DNA of 64,000 bases from Effusibacillus consociatus (GTDB lineage: Bacteria; Bacillota; Bacilli; Tumebacillales; Effusibacillaceae), in NCBI RefSeq assembly GCF_042652925.1, contig NZ_JBHSHC010000112.1, forward strand, positions 186,001-250,000, given 5' to 3'. Shown in pieces: positions 33,270-42,856 of the stretch; position 1 is the stretch's first letter; each line of letters opens with the position of its first letter. A program made the translations under genes and the position numbers. Below the pieces are notes generated by a model. It saw only the letters and a list, made by a program, of their open reading frames with translations, was not told the DNA's origin and searched no databases.

Positions 33270-34241
33270 CTAATGTTCAAATGCTTTGCGTATTGACTCC
33301 AAATCTGAAGTGGACGACAGTAAAACCAGAAGTTTAATGCGGGCTTTTTGACCGTTAAGACCGTTCGAAAATATGGCCCCCAGATCGCGAAGGTGTTTTC
33401 CGCCCCCTTCGTATCCGTAAACATCCTGGACCATTCCATTGAAACAGCGTGAGACAAGTACAACGGGTACGCCCCTTTTTATTGCTTGTTGGATCCCGGG
33501 AACCACTTCGGGCGGGACGTTGCCTTGTCCCAATGCTTCGATAACGATTCCGGATATGCCATCTTCGAGCAGATGAAAAATCGGGCGGCTGTCCATTCCC
33601 AGAGCCATTTTGAGGAGGCCAACAGAACGGTTCATTCTCTCAACCGGATAATACTCATGCTCCAGGGGCATATGACGGAAATGAATCGATCTTTTATCCA
33701 ATGTTCCTATCGGACCCACTTGTGGCGATTGAAAGGTTGCCACGTTACTGGTGTGCGTTTTGGTTACAAAGCGGGCCCCGTGAATCTCCTCGTTGAATAC
33801 AACCAAGACCCCTTTTCCGTGTGCTTCTTCGCATGCGGCTGTCCTTACGGAATTCAACAGGTTCAAAGGACCGTCCGCACCAATTTCATTGGAGGATCTC
33901 ATGGCTCCGGTTACAACCACAGGCTTGCCGGGGGGTAACTGAAGATCGAGAAAAAATGCTGTTTCTTCTAATGTATCGGTTCCGTGTGTAATGACCACCC
34001 CATCGATAGTCGGGTTTGAGATCAGGGTTCGCACTTTTTCGAGCAATTGCTCCAAATGTCGGAATGTAAGATGAGGACTCGGGAGATTAAATGCTTCTTC
34101 CATATCAACATCCGCATACTGCGAGACAGCGGGCAGGTAGGTTGACAACGTTTTAACCGTAACAGGCCGAACCGTTCCCGTTTCAAGGTCCTCATTCATG
34201 GCGATTGTCCCGCCAGTCGTTATTACAACAATTTTTTTCAT
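33270..34241 (-). CDS. ansA: Type I L-asparaginase
   Basis: Hydrolyses asparagine to aspartate and ammonia. The 323-residue protein has the N-terminal catalytic Thr motif ITTGGTIAM and the second Thr-Asp motif THGTDTLEETA, with GAMRSSNEIGADGPLN downstream. No signal peptide is present, in line with the cytosolic type I enzymes. ATG 34241 is preceded by AGGAGG; the frame upstream is not used. The gene is convergent to gudB; both release ammonia from amino acids, but no shared control is visible. Confidence 0.9.
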   Translation of the reverse strand: MKKIVVITTGGTIAMNEDLETGTVRPVTVKTLSTYLPAVSQYADVDMEEAFNLPSPHLTFRHLEQLLEKVRTLISNPTIDGVVITHGTDTLEETAFFLDLQLPPGKPVVVTGAMRSSNEIGADGPLNLLNSVRTAACEEAHGKGVLVVFNEEIHGARFVTKTHTSNVATFQSPQVGPIGTLDKRSIHFRHMPLEHEYYPVERMNRSVGLLKMALGMDSRPIFHLLEDGISGIVIEALGQGNVPPEVVPGIQQAIKRGVPVVLVSRCFNGMVQDVYGYEGGGKHLRDLGAIFSNGLNGQKARIKLLVLLSSTSDLESIRKAFEH

Positions 34242-34349
34242 TGTACCAGTCCTCCTACCCCGATTTTTATACAACTGAAAATAATTGTCAAATTGTGCAG
34301 GAAAATAGGTCGTGCGGGCGAATTTTGTATTAAGACGGGAGGGAGTTTG

Positions 34350-35015
34350 TTGTTCTTGATAATGATGTCTGTAGCTGCTGTAGCACCTGGTATTGCACTC
34401 CTGTCGTATTTTTATCTTCGGGATCGCTATGAATCAGAGCCGCTCCGAGCCGTTTTATGGTCTTTTTTTCTTGGCATGCTAGCCGTTTTTCCCGTCATTG
34501 GTATCCAACAATTGCTGGAAGGTTTCACCGCCTCTCCATATTTTCATGTGTTTTTTGTGGCAGCAGGCATTGAAGAGATCGTGAAATTCATGATCCTGAT
34601 TTCTTTTTTAAAGAGAAGTAAAGAAGTAAACGAGCTATATGACGGGATACTTTATGCCGTCGCAATATCTCTTGGATTTGCAACTGTAGAAAACATTATC
34701 TCCGTACTACCGCACGGTTGGGAAACAGCAGCGATTCGAGCGGTTCTTCCCGTTCCGGGCCACGCTCTGTTTGCCGTTGTAATGGGATATTATGCGGGCA
34801 AGGCCAAATTTTCGAGCCGCACGTTAAAGTTTCAGTTATTCACCAGGTCTTTGCTTTCCGCTTGGCTGCTGCACTCAATCTATGACCTTATTTTAACCGG
34901 AACTCATCCGATCTGGGGAATTATGATTCTGCCCTTTATGGTTGGACTGTGGATCTTGGGTTTGCGAAAAATGAAAGCGGCGCAGGATCGATCACCTTTT
35001 AAACCAAAAGATTAA
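34350..35015 (+). CDS. prsW: PrsW-type intramembrane metalloprotease
   Basis: In B. subtilis PrsW makes the first cut in the anti-sigma factor RsiW. The 221-residue protein has several membrane helices and the conserved sites GIEEIVKF (EE motif), YDGILYAVAISLGFATVEN and the late His motifs in PVPGHALFAVVMGYY and LLHSIYD. Start uncertain: TTG 34350 follows GGAGGGAG by about 6 bases and gives a length near the 218 of the homologue; ATG 34362 is the alternative. No anti-sigma gene is adjacent. Confidence 0.85.
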   Translation: MFLIMMSVAAVAPGIALLSYFYLRDRYESEPLRAVLWSFFLGMLAVFPVIGIQQLLEGFTASPYFHVFFVAAGIEEIVKFMILISFLKRSKEVNELYDGILYAVAISLGFATVENIISVLPHGWETAAIRAVLPVPGHALFAVVMGYYAGKAKFSSRTLKFQLFTRSLLSAWLLHSIYDLILTGTHPIWGIMILPFMVGLWILGLRKMKAAQDRSPFKPKD

Positions 35016-35086
35016 CATACATGGTATGAACTGACCGAATGTCTGACGATAATTGAGCTATGAAGATCGTGGAAAGGGGGCATCCT

Positions 35087-35293
35087 ATGCGAGAGCTGAT
35101 CGAATCATCATGGCAGGGAGATGATGCCGCTGTGGTAAGCAACAATCGGGTGAAAGTCCATATTCGATGCAGAAAATGCGGCGAGAGCTTTATTCTTCGC
35201 GGTTCGCGTGATTTTAAAGGTCACGTCGATACAGGATTTAAACGTTGCTTGTGTGACAACGAGAGAGACTTTGAAATTGAGACACTGCGGTAA
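35087..35293 (+). CDS. Small zinc-ribbon-like protein
   Basis: Sixty-eight residues from ATG 35087, with AAAGGGGG 8 bases upstream. It contains CRKCGESFILRG and, 24 residues on, CLCDN, which together could bind one zinc. The frame is open nine codons further to ATG 35060 but without a ribosome site. I do not recognise the family. A terminator follows at 35303, so it is a single-gene unit between prsW and sleB. Confidence 0.6.
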   Translation: MRELIESSWQGDDAAVVSNNRVKVHIRCRKCGESFILRGSRDFKGHVDTGFKRCLCDNERDFEIETLR

Positions 35294-35302
35294 CATCCGA
35301 TC

Positions 35303-35333
35303 TACAGGAGCGATCAGCTCCTGTATTTTTTTT
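35303..35333 (+). terminator. Terminator after the zinc-ribbon ORF
   Basis: Perfect stem TACAGGAGC/GCTCCTGTA with loop GATCA followed by eight T. Confidence 0.88.
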
Positions 35334-35410
35334 CCTTCCAGCAATGGGCATAAACAGGGGGTTCCTTCCTCAAAATACAGAAGAAGCAAATCTCCAAGGA
35401 GGGGACCAAA

Positions 35411-36202
35411 TTGAAACTGAAGTGGAGTATTTTGGCTGCCGGTTTGTCATTGGCAATGGCCTTCTCTGTACTTTATTCCAGTCCGTCGTCATTTGAGAGA
35501 AATTCGACACCAACTTTTACTAACCGAATTTTGGTGAAAGGAAGCACGGGAATTGACGTTCGAGAACTGCAAGGACGGCTGAAACTACTCGGGTTTTACA
35601 AACGGGATGTTGACGGTATTTTTGGATGGAGCACCTATTGGGCGGTACGAAATTTTCAATATCAGTTCGGAATAAAGGTTGATGGAAGAGTAGGGGAAGA
35701 TACAAGAGAAAAGCTTGTCCGGGCCACCCGGAATTACAATCCATGGCGGCCGCCAGCCCAAACCGGCGGTAGAAAGGGAAGAGCTGCCAGAAGAGCCGCA
35801 TCGCCCAGAAACGATCCGGCCCGGATTGTCCATTCATCAAGCCGCATATCGACAGGGGATTTCAATCTGATGGCAAATGCGATTCACGGTGAGTCCCGTG
35901 GCGAACCTTATATTGGACAGGTTGCTGTTGCGGCAGTGATTTTGAATCGTTTGGAGAATCCAAAGTTCCCCAATTCCATTTCCGGGATTATTTTTCAGCC
36001 GGGAGCATTTACAGCGGTTGCAGACGGGCAGATCTGGCTTACGCCAAATGAAGAATCGAAAAAAGCGGTAAGCGATGCGTTAAACGGTTGGGATCCTTCG
36101 GGCGGAGCCATTTATTACTTTAATCCCGATACGGCAACATCAAAATGGATATGGTCCAGACCCCAAATCAAAAGAATCGGCAAGCATATATTCTGTCGCT
36201 AA
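35411..36202 (+). CDS. sleB: Spore cortex-lytic enzyme SleB
   Basis: Lytic transglycosylase that degrades spore cortex peptidoglycan during germination. The 263 residues comprise a signal peptide (about 1-24), a peptidoglycan-binding domain (about 42-105, GSTGIDVRELQGRLKLLGFY), a basic linker and a catalytic hydrolase-2 domain (about 150-263) with the active Glu in HGESRGEPYIGQ and the end IGKHIFCR. TTG 35411 follows AAGGAGGGG. ypeB starts 23 bases after the stop, the conserved germination pair. Confidence 0.94.
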   Translation: MKLKWSILAAGLSLAMAFSVLYSSPSSFERNSTPTFTNRILVKGSTGIDVRELQGRLKLLGFYKRDVDGIFGWSTYWAVRNFQYQFGIKVDGRVGEDTREKLVRATRNYNPWRPPAQTGGRKGRAARRAASPRNDPARIVHSSSRISTGDFNLMANAIHGESRGEPYIGQVAVAAVILNRLENPKFPNSISGIIFQPGAFTAVADGQIWLTPNEESKKAVSDALNGWDPSGGAIYYFNPDTATSKWIWSRPQIKRIGKHIFCR

Positions 36203-36225
36203 GTCATTGTACGAGGAGGCCTACC

Positions 36226-37548
36226 ATGGTTAGGAGAATAGTAACTGTCGCAGCCGTACTTGCTTTGGTACTGTTGGGTTTTTGGGGATATCGGGAACAT
36301 CAGCAAAAGCAAGCGCTGCTGCTCAAAGCCGAAAATCAGTATCAAAGAGCGTTTCACGATCTCTCATCAAACCTCGACCTCTTGCAGGACGAGTTGGGAA
36401 AAGCATTGGCCATGAACACACAGCGGCAATTAACCCCTTGTCTGTCAAATATCTGGAGAATTTCATATGTTGCTCAGTCAGATTTGGGTCAGCTGCCGCT
36501 AAGTTTGATGCCGTTTAATCGAACTCAGGAATTTCTACGGGATATAGGCGAGTTCTCGTATCGTGTGGCCATTCGCGATCAAAAGAAACAACCGCTCACG
36601 GACGACGAATGGAAAACTTTACAAACTCTCTACAACGAAGCAAATGGCATCGAGCAGGATCTTCAAAAACTGCAAACCAATGTACTTACCCATAACCTGC
36701 GTTGGATGGATGCAGAACTCGCTTTGTCACAAACCCAAAAGAAAACGGATAATCAAATTGTCGACGGATTTAAAACGGTTGAAAAAAAAGTATCCGCTTT
36801 TCCGGAAATCCAGTCTGATACTTTAAGCGCAATGAAATCAAAAGACAAGCCTCATATTCAAAACGTTTCAGGCAATGACGTTTCACAAGAGGAAGCAGCC
36901 AAAAAGGCGGCAGCATTTCTGGGCAAATCGGATACATCCGGAATCACCGTCCAGAAGAACGGGAAAGGAATGCAGTATCCCGCATATTCCGTCACTGCTC
37001 AGGAACCTAACGGGCAAAAATTTTATATGGACATGACAATCAAAGGCGGGCATGTCACTTGGTTGGTGAAAGACAGGGAAGTGAAAGATCCCACATTGGA
37101 TTTGGTGTCTGGGCAGCAAAAAGCGGAGCAGTGGCTGTCCGTCCGAGGTTATACCAATCTGACTCTGACGAAAACTGAGCAATACGACAACACTGCGATT
37201 TATACATTTGTTCCCAAACAGGAGAATGTATTAATCTACCCTGATACGGTTGCGGTGAAAGTCGCCCTTGATAACGGGGAAATAATCGGTTTTAACGGTC
37301 AAGATTACTTGTTCCATCATAAGCAGCGGACGCTGGGAAAGCCGGGTCTTTCGCAGGAACAAGCCAGAAAATTTGTCTCGAAGCATACGCAAATCCAAGA
37401 ATCAGGGCTTGCGTTAATCGAGGATGAATTGGGCAAAGAGGTTTTAACCTACGAATTTATCGGAACGATGGATAACGATACGTACAAAATCTATATTAAT
37501 GCTCATAACGGTGATGAGGAAAAAGTGGAAAAATTAAAGCAGCTGTAA
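36226..37548 (+). CDS. ypeB: Germination protein YpeB
   Basis: Partner needed for SleB localisation and stability in the spore. The 440-residue protein starts with one membrane anchor (about 4-23) followed by a long helical region (about 30-200) and C-terminal PepSY-type repeats (about 210-440, e.g. DVSQEEAAKKAAAFLG, LSQEQARKFVSKH). ATG 36226 follows GAGGAGG. The frame opens earlier inside sleB but that part is a shadow. A forespore sigma-G promoter upstream of sleB would be expected for the family; I could not place it with confidence. Confidence 0.92.
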   Translation: MVRRIVTVAAVLALVLLGFWGYREHQQKQALLLKAENQYQRAFHDLSSNLDLLQDELGKALAMNTQRQLTPCLSNIWRISYVAQSDLGQLPLSLMPFNRTQEFLRDIGEFSYRVAIRDQKKQPLTDDEWKTLQTLYNEANGIEQDLQKLQTNVLTHNLRWMDAELALSQTQKKTDNQIVDGFKTVEKKVSAFPEIQSDTLSAMKSKDKPHIQNVSGNDVSQEEAAKKAAAFLGKSDTSGITVQKNGKGMQYPAYSVTAQEPNGQKFYMDMTIKGGHVTWLVKDREVKDPTLDLVSGQQKAEQWLSVRGYTNLTLTKTEQYDNTAIYTFVPKQENVLIYPDTVAVKVALDNGEIIGFNGQDYLFHHKQRTLGKPGLSQEQARKFVSKHTQIQESGLALIEDELGKEVLTYEFIGTMDNDTYKIYINAHNGDEEKVEKLKQL

Positions 37549-37552
37549 GGAG

Positions 37553-37580
37553 ATGGAGCGGGAGTTCCCGCTCCATTTTA
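37553..37580 (+). terminator. Terminator of the sleB-ypeB operon
   Basis: Perfect stem ATGGAGCGGGA/TCCCGCTCCAT with a 2-base gap, then TTTTAA. Confidence 0.8.
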
Positions 37581-37664
37581 ATGATTTGTTAATAATTTGC
37601 TAAAATTTTAAGGTGTAAGTTATAATTGGCATGGGGGGTTAAGAATCATGAGGGGGAATCTAGT

Positions 37665-38348
37665 ATGTCCATGCCAAGCGCCGGTCAATTTGTTGTTCTC
37701 CACGTATCGGAAGGCATTTTCAAAGGGCATTACCATGCACAAATACGAGAGATAAAAAAACAATGGCTGCTCATTGATATTCCTGTAAATACGGAGACTC
37801 AAATCTTTGAACCGCTGCCAGAAGGTACCAAGGTTACCGTACATTTTTCAGATGCAAAAGATACACCGTGTGAATTCGATTCCATTATAGAAGCGAATCT
37901 GTTCAAGGATGTCCACTTGCAAGTAATCAGAAAACCTGAAAAAGAAGCGATTCGCCGTAAACAAAGACGGGAATATGTAAGAGTGCCCGCTTCCATTTCG
38001 GTTGAACTTGTACTGATGGATCTGGAAACCAGAAAAATACATACAATTCCGTCAATCACCCGTGACATTTCCGGAGGTGGTTTATCTCTGATCATACGCA
38101 GGGATTCTCCCGTAAAGACAGGAGATTTGGCGGGATTTCGTTTTCGATTGAATGTGGACGGCAAAATCCATGAAATTATAGGCAAGACCCGAGTGCTCAA
38201 GGTTTCAAAGGCATCGGATCCGTCGGCCCGAAACACCTGTTCCTTAAAGTTTGTTGAGATAAGCGAAACGAACAGGCAAACCATCATTCAATATGTGTAT
38301 CGCAGACAGATCGAACTTCGTGAACGGGGTTGGCTTCGCTCGAAGTAA
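37665..38348 (+). CDS. ypfA: PilZ-domain c-di-GMP receptor (YpfA/MotI-like)
   Basis: A 227-residue protein with an N-terminal YcgR-like beta domain (about 1-95) and a C-terminal PilZ domain. The c-di-GMP signature is intact: RRKQRREYVRVP (R-x3-R) and DISGGGLSL. In B. subtilis the homologue slows the flagellar motor when c-di-GMP is high. ATG 37665 follows GAGGGGG; thirteen open codons upstream are ignored. Its place after ypeB and before cmk matches the Bacillus ypeB-ypfA-ypfB-cmk order. Confidence 0.9.
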   Translation: MSMPSAGQFVVLHVSEGIFKGHYHAQIREIKKQWLLIDIPVNTETQIFEPLPEGTKVTVHFSDAKDTPCEFDSIIEANLFKDVHLQVIRKPEKEAIRRKQRREYVRVPASISVELVLMDLETRKIHTIPSITRDISGGGLSLIIRRDSPVKTGDLAGFRFRLNVDGKIHEIIGKTRVLKVSKASDPSARNTCSLKFVEISETNRQTIIQYVYRRQIELRERGWLRSK

Positions 38349-38411
38349 ACAAGGTCGGATGTATGAAACACCTCGAACAGGCATACGATGATGTATAAGT
38401 GGAGGTGCCAT

Positions 38412-38933
38412 ATGGAATACCGTCGGCCTCAATCTTACGAAGAACGTTTTCTGGCCGTTTCCACAAAACTGGAACGGCTTTTCTTTCGTGTTGCCATGCT
38501 GGGATTTGCAGGCATTGTAATCAGCCAATTCGTTCTTTCGGTACCGGAACTTCGGCAGGTTCTATCCGTGACAGACGGAATGGAAGGACAAAAAATTTCT
38601 CAAGACGGAGACAGTCAGGCTTCAATGAGTGTAACGGCCCATGAGATCATCATCCGGCCGGTTAAAGGTCAGTCAGGTCCGATTGAAGCGTGGGTGAAGA
38701 TAAATGGAATTCCGATTGTACGTATTGGGGAATCGGAAACGGCCATCAAAGTGAAACATGGGGATCGGATCGAAATCGACACTTCATCCAAGAACGGGAT
38801 TTACCAGTTCGAAATCGATCATAACGATCCGTCCGTTACAAGTCCGACTCCGGGAACCGTCGTTGAATCAAGTGAAGGTCACGCTGCTGTTGTAGAACAG
38901 GTGCTGATTAGCAGTAATTCCCTTGCACGATGA
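38412..38933 (+). CDS. Hypothetical membrane-anchored protein
   Basis: A 173-residue protein with one N-terminal hydrophobic helix (about 27-50), preceded by a polar segment with MEYRRPQSYEERF, and a predicted extracellular beta-rich domain (about 75-150). The N-terminal part resembles the short YpfB-type protein found at this place in B. subtilis, here with an added soluble domain; that link is inferred from position. ATG 38412 follows GGAGGTG. No catalytic motif is visible. Confidence 0.6.
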   Translation: MEYRRPQSYEERFLAVSTKLERLFFRVAMLGFAGIVISQFVLSVPELRQVLSVTDGMEGQKISQDGDSQASMSVTAHEIIIRPVKGQSGPIEAWVKINGIPIVRIGESETAIKVKHGDRIEIDTSSKNGIYQFEIDHNDPSVTSPTPGTVVESSEGHAAVVEQVLISSNSLAR

Positions 38934-39011
38934 CTTTGCATATGTTAGTATGAGGACGAGCGGGCCTTGCCTGCTCTTTCTTTTCATAGGGCGACCTGGC
39001 ACAATAGTCTA

Positions 39012-39078
39012 CCCACCAAAGTGCAAGCACTTTGGCGGGGCCCGGAGTGCCTTGGCGCCACTTGTGCTCTTTGAGTGC
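39012..39078. repeat. Palindromic intergenic repeat, copy F
   Basis: CCCACCAAAGTGC (39012-39024), AA, then GCACTTTGGCGGGG (39027-39040): the same hairpin as at the start of copy A with compensating or wobble changes, followed by GGCGCC and AGTGC-type arms. It sits just before the cmk ribosome site. Confidence 0.75.
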
Positions 39079-39104
39079 ATAGAGCTGCAGGAGGACGTTT
39101 GCAC

Positions 39105-39785
39105 ATGAATGAAATACGAGTGGCAATTGACGGACCGGCAGGTGCAGGGAAAAGTACTGTTGCGAAAATGGTAGCCAGAAGGCTCGGGTTATTATATATC
39201 GATACGGGTGCTATGTACAGGGCGGTTACCTGGAAGGCGATTGAAGAGGGAATCCCTTTGTCGGACGAGCAAAAGCTGGTCGAATTGGCTTCAAATTTAC
39301 ATATCAGATTGCAAACCAATAAACAGAAACAATCCGTTTTTGTGAACGATACAAATGTAACCGAACAGATCCGCTCAAAAGAAGTGACCGAACACGTATC
39401 CACTGTCTCCGCCATACCGGGAGTCCGTACTTCGTTGGTTAAGATGCAGCAGAAACTGGCCCAAGAACAAGGGGTTGTCATGGACGGTCGGGATATCGGC
39501 ACCTGCGTCATTCCGGATGCGGAAGTAAAAATATTCCTGACTGCTTCCTTGGAAGAACGAGCTCGCCGCAGGATGGAAGAATTAATCCGGAAGGGTGTCC
39601 AAGTTGATTTCGAGGAATTGAAATCCAGCATTGCAAAACGGGATGAGATGGACAGTTCAAGGGAATTTGCTCCTTTGAGAAAGGCTGAAGATGCATATTC
39701 CATTGACACCACCAATTTGTCCTTGGATGAAGTTGTTGAGCAGATCGTGTCGATTTGTGAGAAACAGATAGGCACAAAACTATAG
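39105..39785 (+). CDS. cmk: Cytidylate kinase
   Basis: Phosphorylates CMP and dCMP for nucleotide synthesis. The 226-residue protein has the P-loop GPAGAGKST near residues 9-17, the IDTGAMYRAVTW substrate segment, GRDIGTCVIPDA and the lid Arg-rich region LEERARRR. ATG 39105 follows GCAGGAGG. plsC begins 13 bases after the stop, the usual Bacillus cmk neighbourhood. A palindromic repeat lies right upstream and could affect its transcript. Confidence 0.95.
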   Translation: MNEIRVAIDGPAGAGKSTVAKMVARRLGLLYIDTGAMYRAVTWKAIEEGIPLSDEQKLVELASNLHIRLQTNKQKQSVFVNDTNVTEQIRSKEVTEHVSTVSAIPGVRTSLVKMQQKLAQEQGVVMDGRDIGTCVIPDAEVKIFLTASLEERARRRMEELIRKGVQVDFEELKSSIAKRDEMDSSREFAPLRKAEDAYSIDTTNLSLDEVVEQIVSICEKQIGTKL

Positions 39786-39798
39786 GGAGAAGAGTAAA

Positions 39799-40392
39799 AT
39801 GGTTTATACAATAGCAAGAGCAATTTTGCGGTTGTTATATTCGATTTTGTATCCGTTGGAAATTTCCGGGGAGCAGCATATTCCGAAGGAAGGCCCCGTA
39901 CTCCTTTGTTCGAATCATATCAGCCTATTGGATCCGCCCGCCATTGGAATCTGGTTGGATCGAAAGATCTCATTCTTTGCCAAGGAAGAACTGTTCAGGA
40001 TTCCCATTTTAAAATCCATTCTTCATCGGATCGGAACGATTCCGGTTAGAAGAGGTGCCGGTGATCGCAGGGCTCTCACCAAAACACTTGAAGTATTAAA
40101 GCAGGGTGGAATGGTTGCGATTTTTCCGGAAGGAACCCGAATCAAGTCGGGAATCATTGAGGAAGGAAAAAAAGGAGCCGCCTTTTTTGCTCTTCGCAGC
40201 GGGGCCACCGTAATACCTGCCGCTATCCTGGGTCCGTACCGTTTGTTCAGGAAAACGCGAATCGTTTATGGCCCGCCGGTTGATTTAAGCGCCTACCGGG
40301 ATCAGAAAGCCAATGCGGCGATCATGGAGGAAGTCAGCAATTTGATTATGGAACACATCCGAAGATTGGCGAATGTCAGTATCGAACGATAG
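39799..40392 (+). CDS. plsC: 1-acyl-sn-glycerol-3-phosphate acyltransferase
   Basis: Makes phosphatidic acid by acylating lysophosphatidic acid at the membrane. In 197 residues it shows block I NHISLLD (H-x4-D), block II with IGTIPVRR, block III FPEGTR and block IV VIPAAILGP. An N-terminal hydrophobic stretch can anchor it. ATG 39799 follows GGGAGAAG. It lies in the cmk-plsC-rpsA row; plsY, the preceding step in the pathway, is encoded at 47.5 kb. Confidence 0.92.
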   Translation: MVYTIARAILRLLYSILYPLEISGEQHIPKEGPVLLCSNHISLLDPPAIGIWLDRKISFFAKEELFRIPILKSILHRIGTIPVRRGAGDRRALTKTLEVLKQGGMVAIFPEGTRIKSGIIEEGKKGAAFFALRSGATVIPAAILGPYRLFRKTRIVYGPPVDLSAYRDQKANAAIMEEVSNLIMEHIRRLANVSIER

Positions 40393-40536
40393 AGCAATTT
40401 ACATACTACTTATAAACAGCACAGAACATCTTCTCTCGATTGGAACGGGAATGAAAGCAATAAGTAACGCCTTCATCCTTGCCAATAATATTTTTAATTA
40501 GTTGTTCGTTAGGACACGGTTAGGGAGGTATGGTTC

Positions 40537-41688
40537 ATGGTAGAGGAAATGAAAGAAATGACTGACGTAGCAACCATTAATAAAGGTGACATTGTAAAAG
40601 GCCAAGTCACGAAAATCGAGGACGGCCACGCAATTGTCGACATTGGGTATAAATATGATGGTGTGATTCCGATTGGCGAGCTGTCACCGCTTCGTATTGA
40701 AAGTATTTCCGATGCGGTTTCGGTTGGGGATCAAGTAGAAGTCAAGGTACTGAGAATCAACGATGAAGAAGGAAAAATTATCCTGTCAAAGAAAGCGGTC
40801 GATGCGGCCAAAGCTTGGGATACGATTGAGAAACGGTTTGAATCCGGGGAAATTTTTAAAGTGAAAGTGGCAGATGTTGTAAAGGGCGGTCTGGTAGCAG
40901 ATATCGGAGTCAGGGCCTTCATACCCGCATCTTTGGTTGAGAGGCACTTTGTTGAGGATTTCAGCGATTACAAGGGGAAAACCTTACGTGTTAAAGTCGT
41001 TGAATTCAATCGGGATGAAAATAAAGTGATTCTGTCTCAAAGAGCTGTTTTGGACGAGGAATTCAACCAGCAAAAACAAAACCTTTTGGAGAACATCAAA
41101 CCGGGTGAAATTCGAGAAGGTACGGTTCGCCGCCTGACCGATTTCGGTGCATTTGTTGATTTGGGCGGAATTGACGGACTGGTTCACATTTCCGAAATGG
41201 CATGGCACCGTGTAGAGACTCCTGCTGAGGTTGTGAAAGAAGGAGACAAGGTTAAGGTCAAAGTCTTAAAATTGGATCCTGATAAGGGCCGCATTTCCTT
41301 ATCGATTAAGGAAGCTCAAGCCGGACCGTGGTCTGGAGTCGAAGCCAAATATCGCCCCGGGAATATTGTGACAGGTACCGTGAGACGTCTCGTGTCGTTT
41401 GGAGCTTTTGTTGAGCTTCAACCTGGAGTGGAGGGTCTGGTTCATATCTCGCAAATTGCAAACAGACATATCGCTACCCCTCAAGAGGTATTGGAAGTCG
41501 GTCAAGAAGTGAAAGTTAAAATCCTTGACGTCAATGAGCGGGAAAAACGTATCTCCTTATCGATTCGTGAAGTGGAAGGAGATACAAGACGCAAAGAAGT
41601 TGAAAAATACGTGGAAAACCAACACACAACTCAAGGAACCGGCGTTACTTTGGGGGATATGTTCGGAGATTTATTTAAAAAACAGTAA
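40537..41688 (+). CDS. rpsA: S1-domain RNA-binding protein (ribosomal protein S1 homologue, YpfD)
   Basis: Four S1 domains in 383 residues (about 15-85, 100-170, 185-255, 270-340), each with the KGQVTKIEDGHAIVDIG / GTVRRLTDFGAFVDLGG type pattern and the VKVLKLD-x3-GRISLS ending. Low-GC Gram-positives have such a shorter S1 (382 residues in B. subtilis YpfD), which is not stably ribosomal there. ATG 40537 follows GGGAGGT. A 144-base leader separates it from plsC and shows no clear hairpin. Confidence 0.9.
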   Translation: MVEEMKEMTDVATINKGDIVKGQVTKIEDGHAIVDIGYKYDGVIPIGELSPLRIESISDAVSVGDQVEVKVLRINDEEGKIILSKKAVDAAKAWDTIEKRFESGEIFKVKVADVVKGGLVADIGVRAFIPASLVERHFVEDFSDYKGKTLRVKVVEFNRDENKVILSQRAVLDEEFNQQKQNLLENIKPGEIREGTVRRLTDFGAFVDLGGIDGLVHISEMAWHRVETPAEVVKEGDKVKVKVLKLDPDKGRISLSIKEAQAGPWSGVEAKYRPGNIVTGTVRRLVSFGAFVELQPGVEGLVHISQIANRHIATPQEVLEVGQEVKVKILDVNEREKRISLSIREVEGDTRRKEVEKYVENQHTTQGTGVTLGDMFGDLFKKQ

Positions 41689-41706
41689 GAAAGCGGCGAT
41701 CCAACA

Positions 41707-42765
41707 GTGTCCAGAGAAAATCGCAAGCTCGATCACGTAAGATTGGCACTCTCATCTGAAGCGGTTCAAATCTCCGATTTCGACGATTTGCATTTTGTTC
41801 ATCAATCTTTGCCTGAGGTTGGTTTGGAAGATATTCGCCTGGACACACAGATCGGCGAGCTGGTTCTCAGTTCGCCGATCTTTATTAATGCGATGACAGG
41901 CGGAGCCATTTCGACAAAAGACATCAATCAAGGGCTTGCTGAAGTTGCTCGCGAGACAGGAGTGGCAATGGCGGTGGGATCGCAAAGAGCTGCACTGGCG
42001 AATCCCGAGTTAATCGATACATACCGGATCGTAAGACAGATAAATCCCAAAGGGGTTGTCATAGCCAATCTGGGTGCAGGGGCATCCGTCGAAGACGCAA
42101 AACAGGCTGTCGAAATGATTGAGGCTGATCTGCTGCAATTGCATTTAAACGTGCCCCAGGAAGTGGTTATGCCGGAAGGGGATCGTGACTTTAAAGGAAT
42201 CCTTGAGGCTATTCAACGGGTCGCCGATGAGGCGCCTGTACCTGTTATCGTAAAGGAAGTCGGGTTCGGCATGTGTCGGGAAACCTACGAGCAATTGAAA
42301 AGTATCGGAGTTAAAATTGTGGATGTGGGCGGACGAGGGGGAACCAATTTTATCTCAATTGAAAATCAGCGGCGCAGCCGGCAGGAGTACTCCCATTTGT
42401 CAGGGTGGGGACAGTCCACAGCTATTTCTTTGCTGGAGGCAGACGGTTTTTCGGATCTGGAATTCATTGCATCCGGAGGTGTTAGAAATTCTTTGGATGT
42501 CGCAAAATGTTTGGCGCTTGGCGCTAAAGGTGTCGGTGTTGCGGGACCGATTCTGCGAATCTTTTCCGAACAAGGGATTGAGGGAGCCGTTCAGGTCATC
42601 GAAAGCTGGCATGAGCAATTGCGTGCGGTCATGACGCTTTTGGGCGCACAATCGCTTGCGGAGCTTAAAAAGGTACCGGTCGTAATCATGGGCAGAACCA
42701 AAGAATGGTGTGAACTTCGCGGAATCGATATCAGACAATTGGCAGTGCGGTATAAAGGTCGATGA
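41707..42765 (+). CDS. fni: Type 2 isopentenyl-diphosphate delta-isomerase
   Basis: FMN- and NADPH-dependent isomerase interconverting isopentenyl and dimethylallyl diphosphate. The 352-residue TIM barrel has INAMTGGA, AVGSQRAAL, the HLNVPQEVVMPEGDRDF segment, VKEVGFGM and the FMN-phosphate motif GGRGGTNF. The start is GTG 41707, 18 bases after rpsA, with only a weak site. The B. subtilis homologue (ypgA) is likewise near ypfD. Confidence 0.93.
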   Translation: MSRENRKLDHVRLALSSEAVQISDFDDLHFVHQSLPEVGLEDIRLDTQIGELVLSSPIFINAMTGGAISTKDINQGLAEVARETGVAMAVGSQRAALANPELIDTYRIVRQINPKGVVIANLGAGASVEDAKQAVEMIEADLLQLHLNVPQEVVMPEGDRDFKGILEAIQRVADEAPVPVIVKEVGFGMCRETYEQLKSIGVKIVDVGGRGGTNFISIENQRRSRQEYSHLSGWGQSTAISLLEADGFSDLEFIASGGVRNSLDVAKCLALGAKGVGVAGPILRIFSEQGIEGAVQVIESWHEQLRAVMTLLGAQSLAELKKVPVVIMGRTKEWCELRGIDIRQLAVRYKGR

Positions 42766-42775
42766 AAATTGTTTC

Positions 42776-42802
42776 CAGCCTCTTCGGGGGCTTTTTTTTA
42801 TT
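42776..42802 (+). terminator. Probable terminator after fni
   Basis: Short stem AGCC/GGCT around TCTTCGGG, followed by seven T and TATTTT. Confidence 0.5.
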
Positions 42803-42856
42803 TTAGTATAGAGTATGGAGCACCAGGAGAAACTGGAATTTTAGGGAGGGAATCTC